Shown here: positions 18,173 through 25,232 of the stretch, piece after piece | Numbering within the stretch: position 1 is the stretch's first letter | Layout of the letters: each line of letters starts with the position of its first letter | DNA from: Gammaproteobacteria bacterium | GTDB lineage: Bacteria > Pseudomonadota > Gammaproteobacteria > Pseudomonadales > JAUIET01 | Assembly: GCA_030431775.1 (NCBI GenBank) | Contig: JAUIHW010000011.1 | Span: 1 to 64,000, forward strand | Direction of reading: 5' to 3' | DNA length: 64,000 bases | Program-made: the position numbers and the translations under genes | Notes under the pieces: model-generated | What the model saw: only the letters and a program-made list of their open reading frames with translations | What the model was told of the DNA's origin: nothing | The model's database searches: none

Positions 18173-18245
18173 GTTCAGAACTCTGAACAAATAAAAACAT
18201 GGATTTTTCCGGAAGTCAATACTATTATGTATGTCAACTCTGAAC
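18173..18245. promoter_or_regulatory. Operator repeats between cdnC and capH
   Basis: A palindrome GTTCAG-AACT-CTGAAC covers 18173-18188, and its right part AACTCTGAAC (18179-18188) is repeated exactly at 18236-18245. The copies sit just before cdnC on one side and 25 bases before capH on the other, where a CapH-type repressor would act on both promoters. The intervening region is AT-rich. Confidence 0.6.
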
Positions 18246-18270
18246 TTTTTTGTTGTCAGTTGGAGGTTCT

Positions 18271-18603
18271 ATGACAAAAACCGCTTTAGGAGCGAAAATT
18301 AGAGAGCTGAGAGAGAAGAAGAAATATACACTCGAAAAACTTGCGGATTTAGCCGGGTCTAGTAAAAGCTATATCTGGGAGCTGGAAAATAAAGCCCCAC
18401 CCCGACCATCCGCAGATAAACTATCGAAGATAGCCCACCATTTGGGCGTGACCATTGAGTATTTGATCGACGAAGAGGCCAGCATTACTGTGGAGGATGC
18501 TACGGACGCCAAGTTTTACCGGAAGTACCAGCAAATGGATTATAAAACCAAGGCCAAGATTCGGTCTATGGTAGATTTGTGGGATGAGGATGACGACGGA
18601 TAA
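18271..18603 (+). CDS. capH: HTH (XRE) repressor of CBASS, CapH-like
   Basis: The ATG at 18271 has GGAGG eight bases before and gives a 110-residue protein. Residues 5-65 are an XRE/cro-type helix-turn-helix (IRELREKKKYTLEKLADLAGSS, SYIWELENKAPPRPSADKLSKIAHHLGV), followed by a linker and a helical C-terminal part. The gene is divergent from cdnC and directly upstream of an ImmA/IrrE-type protease. This arrangement is the CapH-CapP module known to repress CBASS operons and release them after DNA damage, when CapP cuts CapH. The repeats at 18173-18245 are the natural operator. That it acts on this operon is inferred from position. Confidence 0.85.
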   Translation: MTKTALGAKIRELREKKKYTLEKLADLAGSSKSYIWELENKAPPRPSADKLSKIAHHLGVTIEYLIDEEASITVEDATDAKFYRKYQQMDYKTKAKIRSMVDLWDEDDDG

Positions 18604-19462
18604 AATGACCCCACAAAAATGGGCATTCCAGTTAACCCATATATTGAATGCCTATGCCTATGCCAATGAGCATGAGCGCTTCCCGGTCAATGTAAAGGCC
18701 ATAGCAAAAGATTTTTCCCACCATAAATATCCCGATGATCCCATTACCAAAGTTAAAGGCGCATCGTTTCCACGATTTGATGGAGGATTATTTAAAGCCC
18801 CGGCCGGAAAGACAGGCTGGGGCATTATTTACAACAATTCAATGCAATCCAAAGGGCGCATAAATTACACCCTGGCCCACGAATTGGGGCACTATCTGTT
18901 ACACAGAATGGATTACCCAAATGGTATTGAATGCGGCGAACAAGATATGGTTCGCTGGGACTCTGCGTTTGGGCAGATTGAGCATGAAGCCAATGTATTT
19001 GCCGCAAATCTTTTAATGCCGCTAGATGACTACCGGAAACAAATTGATCCAAAGACAGTAATTGACCTGGATATGATAGGCCACTGTGCTGATAGGTATG
19101 AAGTATCATTGATCGCAGCCGTATTAAGATGGATAGAATATACAGAGCGCCGCGCCGTTCTGGTGGTATCCCGTGACGGATTTATTCTTTGGGCGAGATC
19201 AAGTAAAGCCGCTTTCCGCAGCGGCATTTTTTTTAAAACGTCAAACCGCCCTCCGATTCCAATTCCAGCAGGTTCGTTAGCGTCAGGCCGTATAACCTCA
19301 GAAAACCAAAGACAGGGAATTGAACTTCCACCCGGAACCTGGTTTGAAGAAAGCTGTGCCGAAATGGTGGTATTTTCTGAGCTTTATGACTTTACCATTT
19401 CGGTACTGCAACTTGAGAACAATCCCGCTGGTTATTACCGTAAACAGGATGAAGAGGATTAG
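18584..19462 (+). CDS. capP: ImmA/IrrE-type metallopeptidase, CapP-like
   Basis: The protein (292 residues from the first ATG) has the zinc peptidase motif LAHELGHYLLH (His99, Glu100, His103) and the third-ligand helix EHEANVFAANLLMP near residues 133-146, as in ImmA/IrrE proteases. A C-terminal domain of about 110 residues follows, resembling a sensor domain. In the known CapH-CapP pair, CapP is stimulated by single-stranded DNA and cleaves the CapH repressor. The start could be the ATG at 18584, 18590 or 18605; the first two overlap capH and imply coupling. The gene is convergent with a recombinase 24 bases downstream. Confidence 0.87.
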   Translation: MRMTTDKMTPQKWAFQLTHILNAYAYANEHERFPVNVKAIAKDFSHHKYPDDPITKVKGASFPRFDGGLFKAPAGKTGWGIIYNNSMQSKGRINYTLAHELGHYLLHRMDYPNGIECGEQDMVRWDSAFGQIEHEANVFAANLLMPLDDYRKQIDPKTVIDLDMIGHCADRYEVSLIAAVLRWIEYTERRAVLVVSRDGFILWARSSKAAFRSGIFFKTSNRPPIPIPAGSLASGRITSENQRQGIELPPGTWFEESCAEMVVFSELYDFTISVLQLENNPAGYYRKQDEED

Positions 19463-19486
19463 AGCTTTCGTTTAATTAACTACTCT

Positions 19487-20104
19487 CTAGCTCTCCCACA
19501 TTTGGGCGTATAGCGCACGCTTTTCTTTTCCCTGAGCATCGAGATATATAGAAGTGGTTTTCAAATCGGCATGGCCGAGCGCTTTTTGTAATTCAGTAAT
19601 CGGCGTCCCGGAAAGGACAGCAGCAATACCGTATGCGTGCCGAAGGCCTTTGGGTGTCGCGTGGGGTAGCCTCGTATCAATTCCAGCCTGTTCCATTACT
19701 TCTTTTACATTGCGCCACGCGGTAGTGCGTGACCAATTCCATAATTTGGGATATTTGCGCTGCTTTTGCTTCTCCCTCACCTCATGCACCATATCAAGAC
19801 TATCCAGATAGTCCGGTGGAACGGGCACAGGTCGGTAATGAATTTTCTGCCTTTTTTTGAGCGTCCTGAAGGTGATGGTTTGTTGCTGCAAATCGATCCG
19901 GTCTATTGTGGTTTCAAGTGCTTCGGTAATTCGGCAGCCAGTTATATGAAGTGCATGGCAAAAGGTTCTAACTTCACGGGAAGCCGTTTCTGCAGATTCA
20001 TAAAACGCCTTGCGTTCTTCTGGTGTTAAATACAGACGCTTCCCTTGATTATCATATAGTTGTTTTTCACTCATATGAAACGGAATACTAGAATTCTGTT
20101 TCAT
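19487..20104 (-). CDS. Small tyrosine recombinase (catalytic domain only)
   Basis: The protein (205 residues) is a stand-alone tyrosine recombinase catalytic domain. Arg58 (TGCRITEAL), Lys83/84, Arg155 (PKGLRHAYG), His178 (LGHADLKTT) and the nucleophile Tyr187 (SIYLD) are all present; the first His of the usual HxxR box is replaced by Lys, as in some mobile-element families. The core-binding and arm-binding domains of phage integrases are absent. The ATG at 20104 lies inside a 30-bp palindrome, and a second palindrome of the same half-site lies 68 bases further upstream. No clear ribosome site is seen; an ATG at 20074 is an alternative. It closes the CBASS module and is the only intact recombinase in the window, so it may have moved it. 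Confidence 0.85.
   Translation of the reverse strand: MKQNSSIPFHMSEKQLYDNQGKRLYLTPEERKAFYESAETASREVRTFCHALHITGCRITEALETTIDRIDLQQQTITFRTLKKRQKIHYRPVPVPPDYLDSLDMVHEVREKQKQRKYPKLWNWSRTTAWRNVKEVMEQAGIDTRLPHATPKGLRHAYGIAAVLSGTPITELQKALGHADLKTTSIYLDAQGKEKRALYAQMWES
20075..20104. repeat. 30-bp palindrome at the recombinase start (site 1)
   Basis: The half-site ATGAAACGGAAT is followed by the matching complement ending CTGTTTCAT; 13 of 15 base pairs are complementary. It covers the recombinase start codon. The 12-base arms with a short centre resemble a tyrosine-recombinase core site, but it could equally be an autoregulatory operator. Confidence 0.65.
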
Positions 20105-20171
20105 GTTCAACAAAAAAGCGCACTATAAATAAAAATGGGGAGCTGGAGAATCGTTCTGCAGGACGGTATTT

Positions 20172-20200
20172 TTGAAACAGAATTGCCCATACTGTTTCAA
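20172..20200. repeat. Second palindrome of the same half-site (site 2)
   Basis: TTGAAACAG (20172-20180) and CTGTTTCAA (20192-20200) are perfect complements around 11 bases. The half-site is the same as in site 1 (consensus TGAAACRGAAT), 67 bases away. Together they give four copies of one recognition sequence upstream of the recombinase. Confidence 0.65.
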
Positions 20201-20466
20201 GTATTGTTAGTTGACTCGCTTTAGCGAGTTAAAAAGGACTGCGTCCCCGCGCCGATCAAGAACTGGACGCAAGCGCAGTCGAGTACATTATTTTCCCCTC
20301 AGCCTGAAGGCTGATCCTCGCGCAACAAAATAATATTCCCGCCTGGTTCTTTGATCTTTGCTACCCGCCTGAGTCGCCCTCTGTCGTCAGAGATTTAAGA
20401 GCGCGTTCATTCGCAAGCTCATTAAACGGTTCTTAGAACCTCAACTTAGATTAAAGGATTAGAACA
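20201..20466. other. Non-coding stretch with a chain of hairpins before parB remnant
   Basis: No gene is seen here. Successive inverted repeats are ACTCGC/GCGAGT (from 20214), GACTGCG/CGCAGTC (20238-20244 with 20274-20280), ATTATTTT/AAAATAAT (20287-20294 with 20327-20334) enclosing TCAGCC/GGCTGA (20299-20314), CTCTG/CAGAG (20379-20392) and GGTTCT-T-AGAACC (20429-20441). It could be a structured leader or small RNA of the original mobile element; AAAGGATTAG lies before the parB ATG. Confidence 0.45.
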
Positions 20467-20691
20467 ATGACAATAAAATCAGTCAAACTATCTGACATCA
20501 TTTCACCAGAGAACAATCCTCGTAAAGCGTTTGACGATGCGACTATTCAGGGTTTAGCAGAGAGTATTGAACATGACGGACTGTTACAGAATCTTGTTGT
20601 AATGCAGAGCCAGGGAAAGAAATACCATATTATCAGTGGTGAAAGACGGTTCAGAGTGTCCCCGGAATTGCAAAAGCGATACTTTAATTAG
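20467..20691 (+). pseudogene. Truncated ParB-like N-terminal domain
   Basis: The 74-residue product starts as a ParB/Spo0J nuclease-like domain: VKLSDIISPENNPRKAFDDATIQGLAESIEHDGLLQNLVV and IISGERRFR, the ParB box II. Where the family continues with about 200 or more residues, the frame breaks off into VSPELQKRYFN and a stop, exactly where the repeat TGTCCCCGGAATT begins. It is therefore a decayed gene, probably cut by deletion or repeat insertion. Such ParB-like genes are common on plasmids and integrative elements, so it marks foreign DNA. Confidence 0.75.
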
Positions 20692-20710
20692 GTGTACTGT
20701 CCCCGGAATT
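20657..20710. repeat. 13-bp direct repeats TGTCCCCGGAATT
   Basis: Exact copies at 20657-20669 and 20698-20710 flank 28 bases. The first truncates the parB remnant and the second ends at the tetR stop. The TGTCCCC core recurs in inverted form at 43834-43868 and, imperfectly, at 52577-52607, so these may belong to one REP-like family. Confidence 0.5.
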
Positions 20711-20711
20711 C

Positions 20712-21305
20712 CTACCTGTTTTCCAATGCCGCATTGATCATCTTCGCAAGTTGAGGTGCGAATTCCTGTTTCAAATCGCTAAGGGTCGCGGTCCCGAAAA
20801 TGTTTTTGAGTGTTGGCTCGGAGATGCTGTAGTAATTTATGGCACCCAACAACTGGTAGACCAGCGCCAACGCTTCTGCGTCTTTCGCTGATTGCCATGT
20901 TGGAATGGCTTGAACCATGGCAATTAGCCTTTGCAGAAAGGGTTTTAGGTACCACGTACCAGCGCTATCTGCTCGGCGCTTGTTATCCAATAGCTCGCGC
21001 ATAAGTAATCGGGTTTGATCAGTGTGCGCTGTCGTATACACGTGAATGCGTACAAGATAACTCTTTAGTCGCTCTTCTGGGTCTTCAATGCTGTTGCTTT
21101 CATCAGCCAGTGCCTCAAATCGTTCTGAGATACGGCGGAGCACCTCAGCATACATTTTTTCTTTGCTGCCAAAGTGGTGCAGTAAAGCTTGTTTGGTCAA
21201 ATCCAGCTCGTCGGCTATAGCCGCAATGCTAACCCCATAGAATCCGCGCTCAGCGAACAGCCGCTCGGCCTCGTCGAGAAATTGTACTCGAGTGTCTTTT
21301 GTCAT
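20712..21305 (-). CDS. TetR/AcrR family transcriptional regulator
   Basis: From the ATG at 21305, with GGAAGGAGC in front, the protein has 197 residues. The N-terminal HTH is standard (RVQFLDEAERLFAERGFYGVSIAAIADELDLTKQALLHHFGSKEKMYAEV), and the helical C-terminal ligand domain (TRLLMRELLDNKRRAD) is of the type found in regulators of lipid or aromatic metabolism. It is divergent from a Rieske oxygenase gene, and the 113-base gap holds two copies of an operator-like palindrome, so it probably represses both genes. The ligand is unknown. Confidence 0.9.
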   Translation of the reverse strand: MTKDTRVQFLDEAERLFAERGFYGVSIAAIADELDLTKQALLHHFGSKEKMYAEVLRRISERFEALADESNSIEDPEERLKSYLVRIHVYTTAHTDQTRLLMRELLDNKRRADSAGTWYLKPFLQRLIAMVQAIPTWQSAKDAEALALVYQLLGAINYYSISEPTLKNIFGTATLSDLKQEFAPQLAKMINAALENR

Positions 21306-21330
21306 ACCGGCTCCTTCCAGGCATTGACAG

Positions 21331-21375
21331 CTTACCACATGGTAAGTAGTATTACCTGGCTTACCAGGCGGTAAG
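21331..21375. promoter_or_regulatory. Paired TetR operators
   Basis: Two 16-bp sites, CTTACCACATGGTAAG (21331-21346) and CTTACCAGGCGGTAAG (21360-21375), share CTTACC-N4-GGTAAG. They lie 29 bases apart between the divergent tetR and Rieske oxygenase genes, the usual place for TetR operators. Confidence 0.75.
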
Positions 21376-21418
21376 TAGAATGCGGGTCGCCGATAGTTCG
21401 GAACTTGGGAGCCGGAAT

Positions 21419-22552
21419 ATGAATCGTGAAACTGAACTTTCCCTGATTGACGAGTTGTTGGCTCTGAAAGCTAACAACGCAGCATTTTTGGATGAAAGCG
21501 TGGCGCGCAACCCCACCAGCCACTACGCTTGTGCAGAACGCTTTGGTAAAGAGCAAAAGCATATTTTCAGGCGTGTGCCGATTATTGCCGCACACTCGAG
21601 TGAGCTGGATGGCCCCGATGCATTTATAACCCGGGGTTTGAGCGGTCTGCCGGTGTTGATCACGCGGGATCAATCTGGCCAGGTGCATACGTTTATCAAC
21701 GTCTGTCGTCATCGCGGTACCCGCCTGGTTGACGATCTGGAGGGTTGCAAACATCGTTTTTCCTGCCCCTATCACGCATGGACTTATGACAGCACCGGTG
21801 ATCTCATCGCCGCGCCGCATTTTGAGCAAGGTTTTGGCGAGGAGCAGAAATCCAAGCTGGGTCTAAGCCGGCTGGAATGCGTAGAGCGCTATGGCTTTAT
21901 TTGGGTGCTACCCGCAGAAAATGTGCAGCTGGATCTGGATGTATATTTGGAAGGTATCGATGATGATCTTGAATCACTCTCCATCGACCAGATGGCCATC
22001 GCAGAGTGTCACACTGAAACCCGTAAAGCCAATTGGAAAATCCTGGTGGAAGGGGGCATAGAAGCCTATCACTTCCGCGTCGCGCACCGCACAACCATCG
22101 GGCCCCACTTCGAAAACAATCTGTCCTCCTATCGGCAATTTGGTCCGCATTTGCGCTCGATTCTGCCGCGCACGAGTATGGCCGATTTAGGCAGTGAAGC
22201 GCACGATAAGTGGCGATTGCGTGATCATGCCAACGTCCTGTACACAGTGTTTCCGACAAGTCAGCTTCTGGTACAGCAGGACCACATAGTCTGGATCAGT
22301 CAGGAACCGATATCGGTTGGAGAGACGCGTCTTAGACTGGCCACGCTGGTGCCGCAATGCCGCTTAGCCGATGAAGCGCACTGGAAACGTAATCACGCCA
22401 TTACAACTGCCACGTTGCTAGAAGATTTCGATATTGGTGAAAGTATTCAAGCAGGCGTGGGTAGCGGTGCAAACGACAGCATGTTGTTTGGTCGCTTCGA
22501 AGGCGCACTGGATAAATTCAACTGCACCGTTGACAGGTACCTGAATGTCTAA
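21419..22552 (+). CDS. Rieske [2Fe-2S] aromatic-ring-hydroxylating oxygenase, alpha subunit type
   Basis: The ATG at 21419, preceded by GGGAGCC, gives 377 residues. The Rieske cluster ligands are C-x-H in CRHRGTRLVD and C-x2-H in CPYHAWTYD; the catalytic domain has the iron ligands in EAYHFRVAHRT (His and His) and a late acidic ligand. Such enzymes use O2 and electrons from a reductase to hydroxylate or demethylate aromatic, quaternary amine or sterol-like substrates. No reductase or ferredoxin gene is nearby, so electrons must come from elsewhere. The gene is alone after the TetR operators and is followed by the tRNA promoter. The substrate cannot be told. Confidence 0.9.
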   Translation: MNRETELSLIDELLALKANNAAFLDESVARNPTSHYACAERFGKEQKHIFRRVPIIAAHSSELDGPDAFITRGLSGLPVLITRDQSGQVHTFINVCRHRGTRLVDDLEGCKHRFSCPYHAWTYDSTGDLIAAPHFEQGFGEEQKSKLGLSRLECVERYGFIWVLPAENVQLDLDVYLEGIDDDLESLSIDQMAIAECHTETRKANWKILVEGGIEAYHFRVAHRTTIGPHFENNLSSYRQFGPHLRSILPRTSMADLGSEAHDKWRLRDHANVLYTVFPTSQLLVQQDHIVWISQEPISVGETRLRLATLVPQCRLADEAHWKRNHAITTATLLEDFDIGESIQAGVGSGANDSMLFGRFEGALDKFNCTVDRYLNV

Positions 22553-22609
22553 GGGCAGGCAAGATGCTGGCCGCGAGTTCTGCTACAGGAACCAAGTTGC
22601 TATGAAGCC

Positions 22610-22638
22610 TTGACCGCAGTGGTTCGCCTCTCTATAAT
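22610..22638 (+). promoter_or_regulatory. Strong sigma-70 promoter of the tRNA-fMet region
   Basis: TTGACC (22610-22615) and TATAAT (22633-22638) are separated by 17 bases, almost consensus, followed by the GC-rich discriminator ACGCCCC typical of stringently controlled stable-RNA promoters. It reads through the tRNA half-copy into tRNA-fMet. Confidence 0.8.
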
Positions 22639-22671
22639 TCACGCCCCTTCTGAGGAGGGTGCCAGTTTTGA

Positions 22672-22743
22672 TGCGGGGTGGGCAGTCAGATAGTTTGTTG
22701 GGCTCCCAACCCGCAAAAGCCGAAGGTTACCGACCTTCGGCTT
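22672..22743 (+). pseudogene. Decayed 5' half of tRNA-fMet turned into tandem hairpins
   Basis: Bases 22672-22713 align with the first 43 or so bases of the intact tRNA-fMet at 22796, including the upstream TTTGA, but the anticodon loop reads CTCCCAA instead of CTCATAA and no variable or T-arm follows. Instead GCGGGGTGGG (22673-22682) pairs with CCCAACCCGC (22705-22714, one mismatch), and AAGCCGAAGGT (22717-22727) pairs perfectly with ACCTTCGGCTT (22733-22743). It cannot be a working tRNA, but would be made as part of the tRNA-fMet precursor. Confidence 0.7.
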
Positions 22744-22795
22744 ATGAGCCCGGTGTCAGGCGGCGCTGGGTGGCAAAGGAATTGCAGAGTTTTGA

Positions 22796-22872
<77 letters not shown>

Positions 22873-22880
22873 ACAATAGA

Positions 22881-22904
22881 ACCCGCCAATATGGCGGGTT
22901 TTTT
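22881..22904 (+). terminator. Rho-independent terminator after tRNA-fMet
   Basis: ACCCGCC (22881-22887) pairs with GGCGGGT (22893-22899) and is followed by a run of T. It lies nine bases after the tRNA end. Confidence 0.9.
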
Positions 22905-22942
22905 GTTACGGCGCTAAATCTGGCCAAATTTTACCCCCGACG

Positions 22943-22972
22943 TTGAGGGATAGGGGGTATTTCGGGTAGAAT
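22943..22972 (+). promoter_or_regulatory. Candidate rimP-nusA-infB promoter
   Basis: TTGAGG (22943-22948) and TAGAAT (22967-22972) are 18 bases apart, between the tRNA terminator and rimP. The match is moderate. A transcript would start about 22979 and have a leader of about 200 bases. Confidence 0.45.
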
Positions 22973-22978
22973 TCGCGC

Positions 22979-23160
22979 CCTGACAAGCGTGGGCTCCCTC
23001 TAAGCAAGAAAGTAACGCGCTGTTTTTTGGCGGCTTAGGGGCAAGCGTCACACGGGTAACCGTAGGGCGTGGGGCACGCTACTGGCGAGCTGGTTCGTCC
23101 GGTTTGCGCCAGTGGGTGTATGGCAGAGTTTTATTGAAAGCCCCTTTTTGGGGCTTTTTT
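22979..23160 (+). other. Structured rimP leader with terminator-like hairpin (possible attenuator)
   Basis: No coding region is seen in this leader. ACTGGCG (23081-23087) pairs with CGCCAGT (23107-23113), and AAAGCCCC (23137-23144) pairs with GGGGCTTT (23150-23157) followed by a T-run, a full intrinsic terminator only 24 bases before the rimP ATG. Termination there would reduce rimP-nusA-infB, a classic place for NusA-dependent feedback. The mechanism is inferred. Confidence 0.55.
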
Positions 23161-23183
23161 GTTGAAGCACGGAAGGTGTTGAA

Positions 23184-23639
23184 ATGGCAACGGTGGCGCA
23201 GCTGGAGGCCTTGAGCAGGCCGGCGGTGGAAGCACTGGGCTGTGAGCTGTGGGGCGTTGAGTTGCAGTTTGGCAAAAAACAGCAGCTGTTACGGGTCTAC
23301 ATAGACAAACCTGACGGCGTGAATGTTGAGGATTGTGCGCGAGTCAGCCGGCAGCTGAGCATCAACCTAGATGTTGAAGATGCGATAGCAGGGGAGTATC
23401 GGCTGGAGGTTTCCTCGCCGGGTATGGACCGGCCGCTGTTTCACTTATCGCAGTATCAGCGGTACGTGGGCCACAGGGTGCAGATACGTTTGCAGATGGC
23501 GTTTGAAGGAAGGAAAAATTTTAAAGGTATCTTGCGCGCAATAGAAAATGACGAATTGATTGTGCAAGTTGACGACACTGAGTACGTCTTGCCTTTCGAA
23601 TTAGTGGACAGGGCACGTTTGGTGCCGGAATACGAATGA
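23184..23639 (+). CDS. rimP: Ribosome maturation factor RimP
   Basis: The 151-residue protein has the two RimP domains: an N-terminal alpha/beta domain with [40 protein letters not shown] and the [14 protein letters not shown] motif, and a C-terminal SH3-like domain beginning near residue 90. It helps the 30S subunit assemble. GGAAGGTG precedes the ATG. It opens the rimP-nusA-infB operon; the nusA start is 37 bases downstream. Confidence 0.95.
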   Translation: MATVAQLEALSRPAVEALGCELWGVELQFGKKQQLLRVYIDKPDGVNVEDCARVSRQLSINLDVEDAIAGEYRLEVSSPGMDRPLFHLSQYQRYVGHRVQIRLQMAFEGRKNFKGILRAIENDELIVQVDDTEYVLPFELVDRARLVPEYE

Positions 23640-23676
23640 CGGTAATCATCAGTCTAACAGGCCTACAGAGGGTGTG

Positions 23677-25158
23677 ATGAGTAAAGAAATACTAATGGTA
23701 GCTGAGGCGGTATCTAACGAAAAGGGTGTTTCGGAGGATATCATTTTTGAAGCGTTGGAGTCTGCGCTGGCAACTGCCACCAAAAAACGTTACGAAGAAG
23801 ACGCGGATATTTATGTAACCATCGACCGCGCTACCGGTGACTATGAGTCGTTCCGCCGCTGGCTGGTGGTTGCTGACGATGAGATGGCTTTGCTGGGCAC
23901 GCAGTTCACTACGGAAGAGGCTGCTGAGAAAGACACCAGTCTGCAGGTGGGTGACTGGTACGAAGAGCAGGTTGAGAACGTGGAGTTCGGCCGAATCGCC
24001 GCACAAACGGCCAAGCAGGTAATTGTACAGAAAGTGCGTGAGGCTGAGCGCGCCAAGATTGTTGCTGAGTATGAAGGAAGAATAGGCGAGCTGCTCTCAG
24101 GCATTGTAAAACGTGTGACTCGTGAGCATATTATTATCGATTTGGGTGGTAATGCCGAAGGCCTGCTGTCGCGGGACCACGTGGTTGGGCGAGAGGCATT
24201 TCGCATCAATGACCGGGTGCGCGCGATACTGGTTGAAGTAAACCCTGAAGCGCGCGGCCCACAGTTGATACTGAGCCGCACCTGCAATGAAATGCTGATA
24301 GAGCTCTTTAAAATAGAGGTGCCGGAAATTTCGGAGCAGGTGATCGAGATTCGCAGCGCCGCAAGAGATCCCGGCTCGCGGGCAAAAATCGCTGTTAAGA
24401 CAAATGACGGGCGAATTGACCCGGTGGGTGCTTGTGTGGGAATGCGTGGCTCGCGGGTGCAGGCGGTATCCAATGAGCTGATGAACGAACGGGTCGACAT
24501 CGTTCTGTGGGATGACAATCAAGCTCAGCTCGTGATAAACGCGATGGCGCCGGCCGAAGTGGAATCCATCGTAGTGGATGAAGACAACCGCACCATGGAT
24601 GTTGCCGTAGCTGAGGACAATCTGGCACAGGCGATTGGTCGCAGTGGCCAGAACGTGCGGCTCGCCAGTGAGCTGACCGGATGGACAATCAATGTCATGA
24701 GCATTGAAGATGCCAATCGCAAGCAGGAAGAAGAAGCCGGCCGTATTATGCAGATGTTTATCGACAGCCTGGAAGTGGATGAGGATGTCGGCCTGGTGCT
24801 GGTGGAAGAAGGCTTTACGTCACTGGAAGAAGTGGCCTATGTTCCGCTGGAAGAGATGGTTGCAATCGAAGGCTTTGATGAAGACATTGCCGAAGAGTTG
24901 CGAGCTCGTGCTAAGGATGCCCTGTTAACCTCCGCGATCGCATCAGAAGAGCATGCAGCCGAGCCAGCGGAAGACTTGCTGGGCATGGAAGGAATGACCC
25001 GCGCCCTGGCCTTTAAGCTGGCTGGCATGGGAATTGTCACCATGGAAGACCTTGCAGAGCAGGCCGTGGAAGACATTATCGAGTTGGAAGAATTGGACGA
25101 GGAAAAGGCTGGTGAGCTGATTATGGCAGCTCGTGCCCCCTGGTTCGAGGATCAGTAA
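23677..25158 (+). CDS. nusA: Transcription termination/antitermination protein NusA
   Basis: The protein (493 residues from the ATG at 23677, AGAGGG upstream) has the complete NusA order: N-terminal RNA-polymerase-binding domain, S1 domain (about 135-200, [26 protein letters not shown]), KH1 and KH2 ([32 protein letters not shown]), and two acidic C-terminal repeats of the helix-hairpin-helix kind (about 365-490) typical of gammaproteobacteria. It acts in pausing, termination and antitermination. An in-frame GTG directly before the ATG is ignored. Confidence 0.98.
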   Translation: MSKEILMVAEAVSNEKGVSEDIIFEALESALATATKKRYEEDADIYVTIDRATGDYESFRRWLVVADDEMALLGTQFTTEEAAEKDTSLQVGDWYEEQVENVEFGRIAAQTAKQVIVQKVREAERAKIVAEYEGRIGELLSGIVKRVTREHIIIDLGGNAEGLLSRDHVVGREAFRINDRVRAILVEVNPEARGPQLILSRTCNEMLIELFKIEVPEISEQVIEIRSAARDPGSRAKIAVKTNDGRIDPVGACVGMRGSRVQAVSNELMNERVDIVLWDDNQAQLVINAMAPAEVESIVVDEDNRTMDVAVAEDNLAQAIGRSGQNVRLASELTGWTINVMSIEDANRKQEEEAGRIMQMFIDSLEVDEDVGLVLVEEGFTSLEEVAYVPLEEMVAIEGFDEDIAEELRARAKDALLTSAIASEEHAAEPAEDLLGMEGMTRALAFKLAGMGIVTMEDLAEQAVEDIIELEELDEEKAGELIMAARAPWFEDQ

Positions 25159-25232
25159 CAAGCATTTCTTTTCGAAGTAATGTGAGTAACCTGAACAAAC
25201 GCAACCGGTAACGGTTGAATAGGAGCGCATAA

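Noticed and set aside
22672-22743. A second working tRNA gene with anticodon CCC.
   Set aside because: There is no variable region, T-arm or 3' acceptor strand, and the remaining bases fold into two unrelated hairpins.
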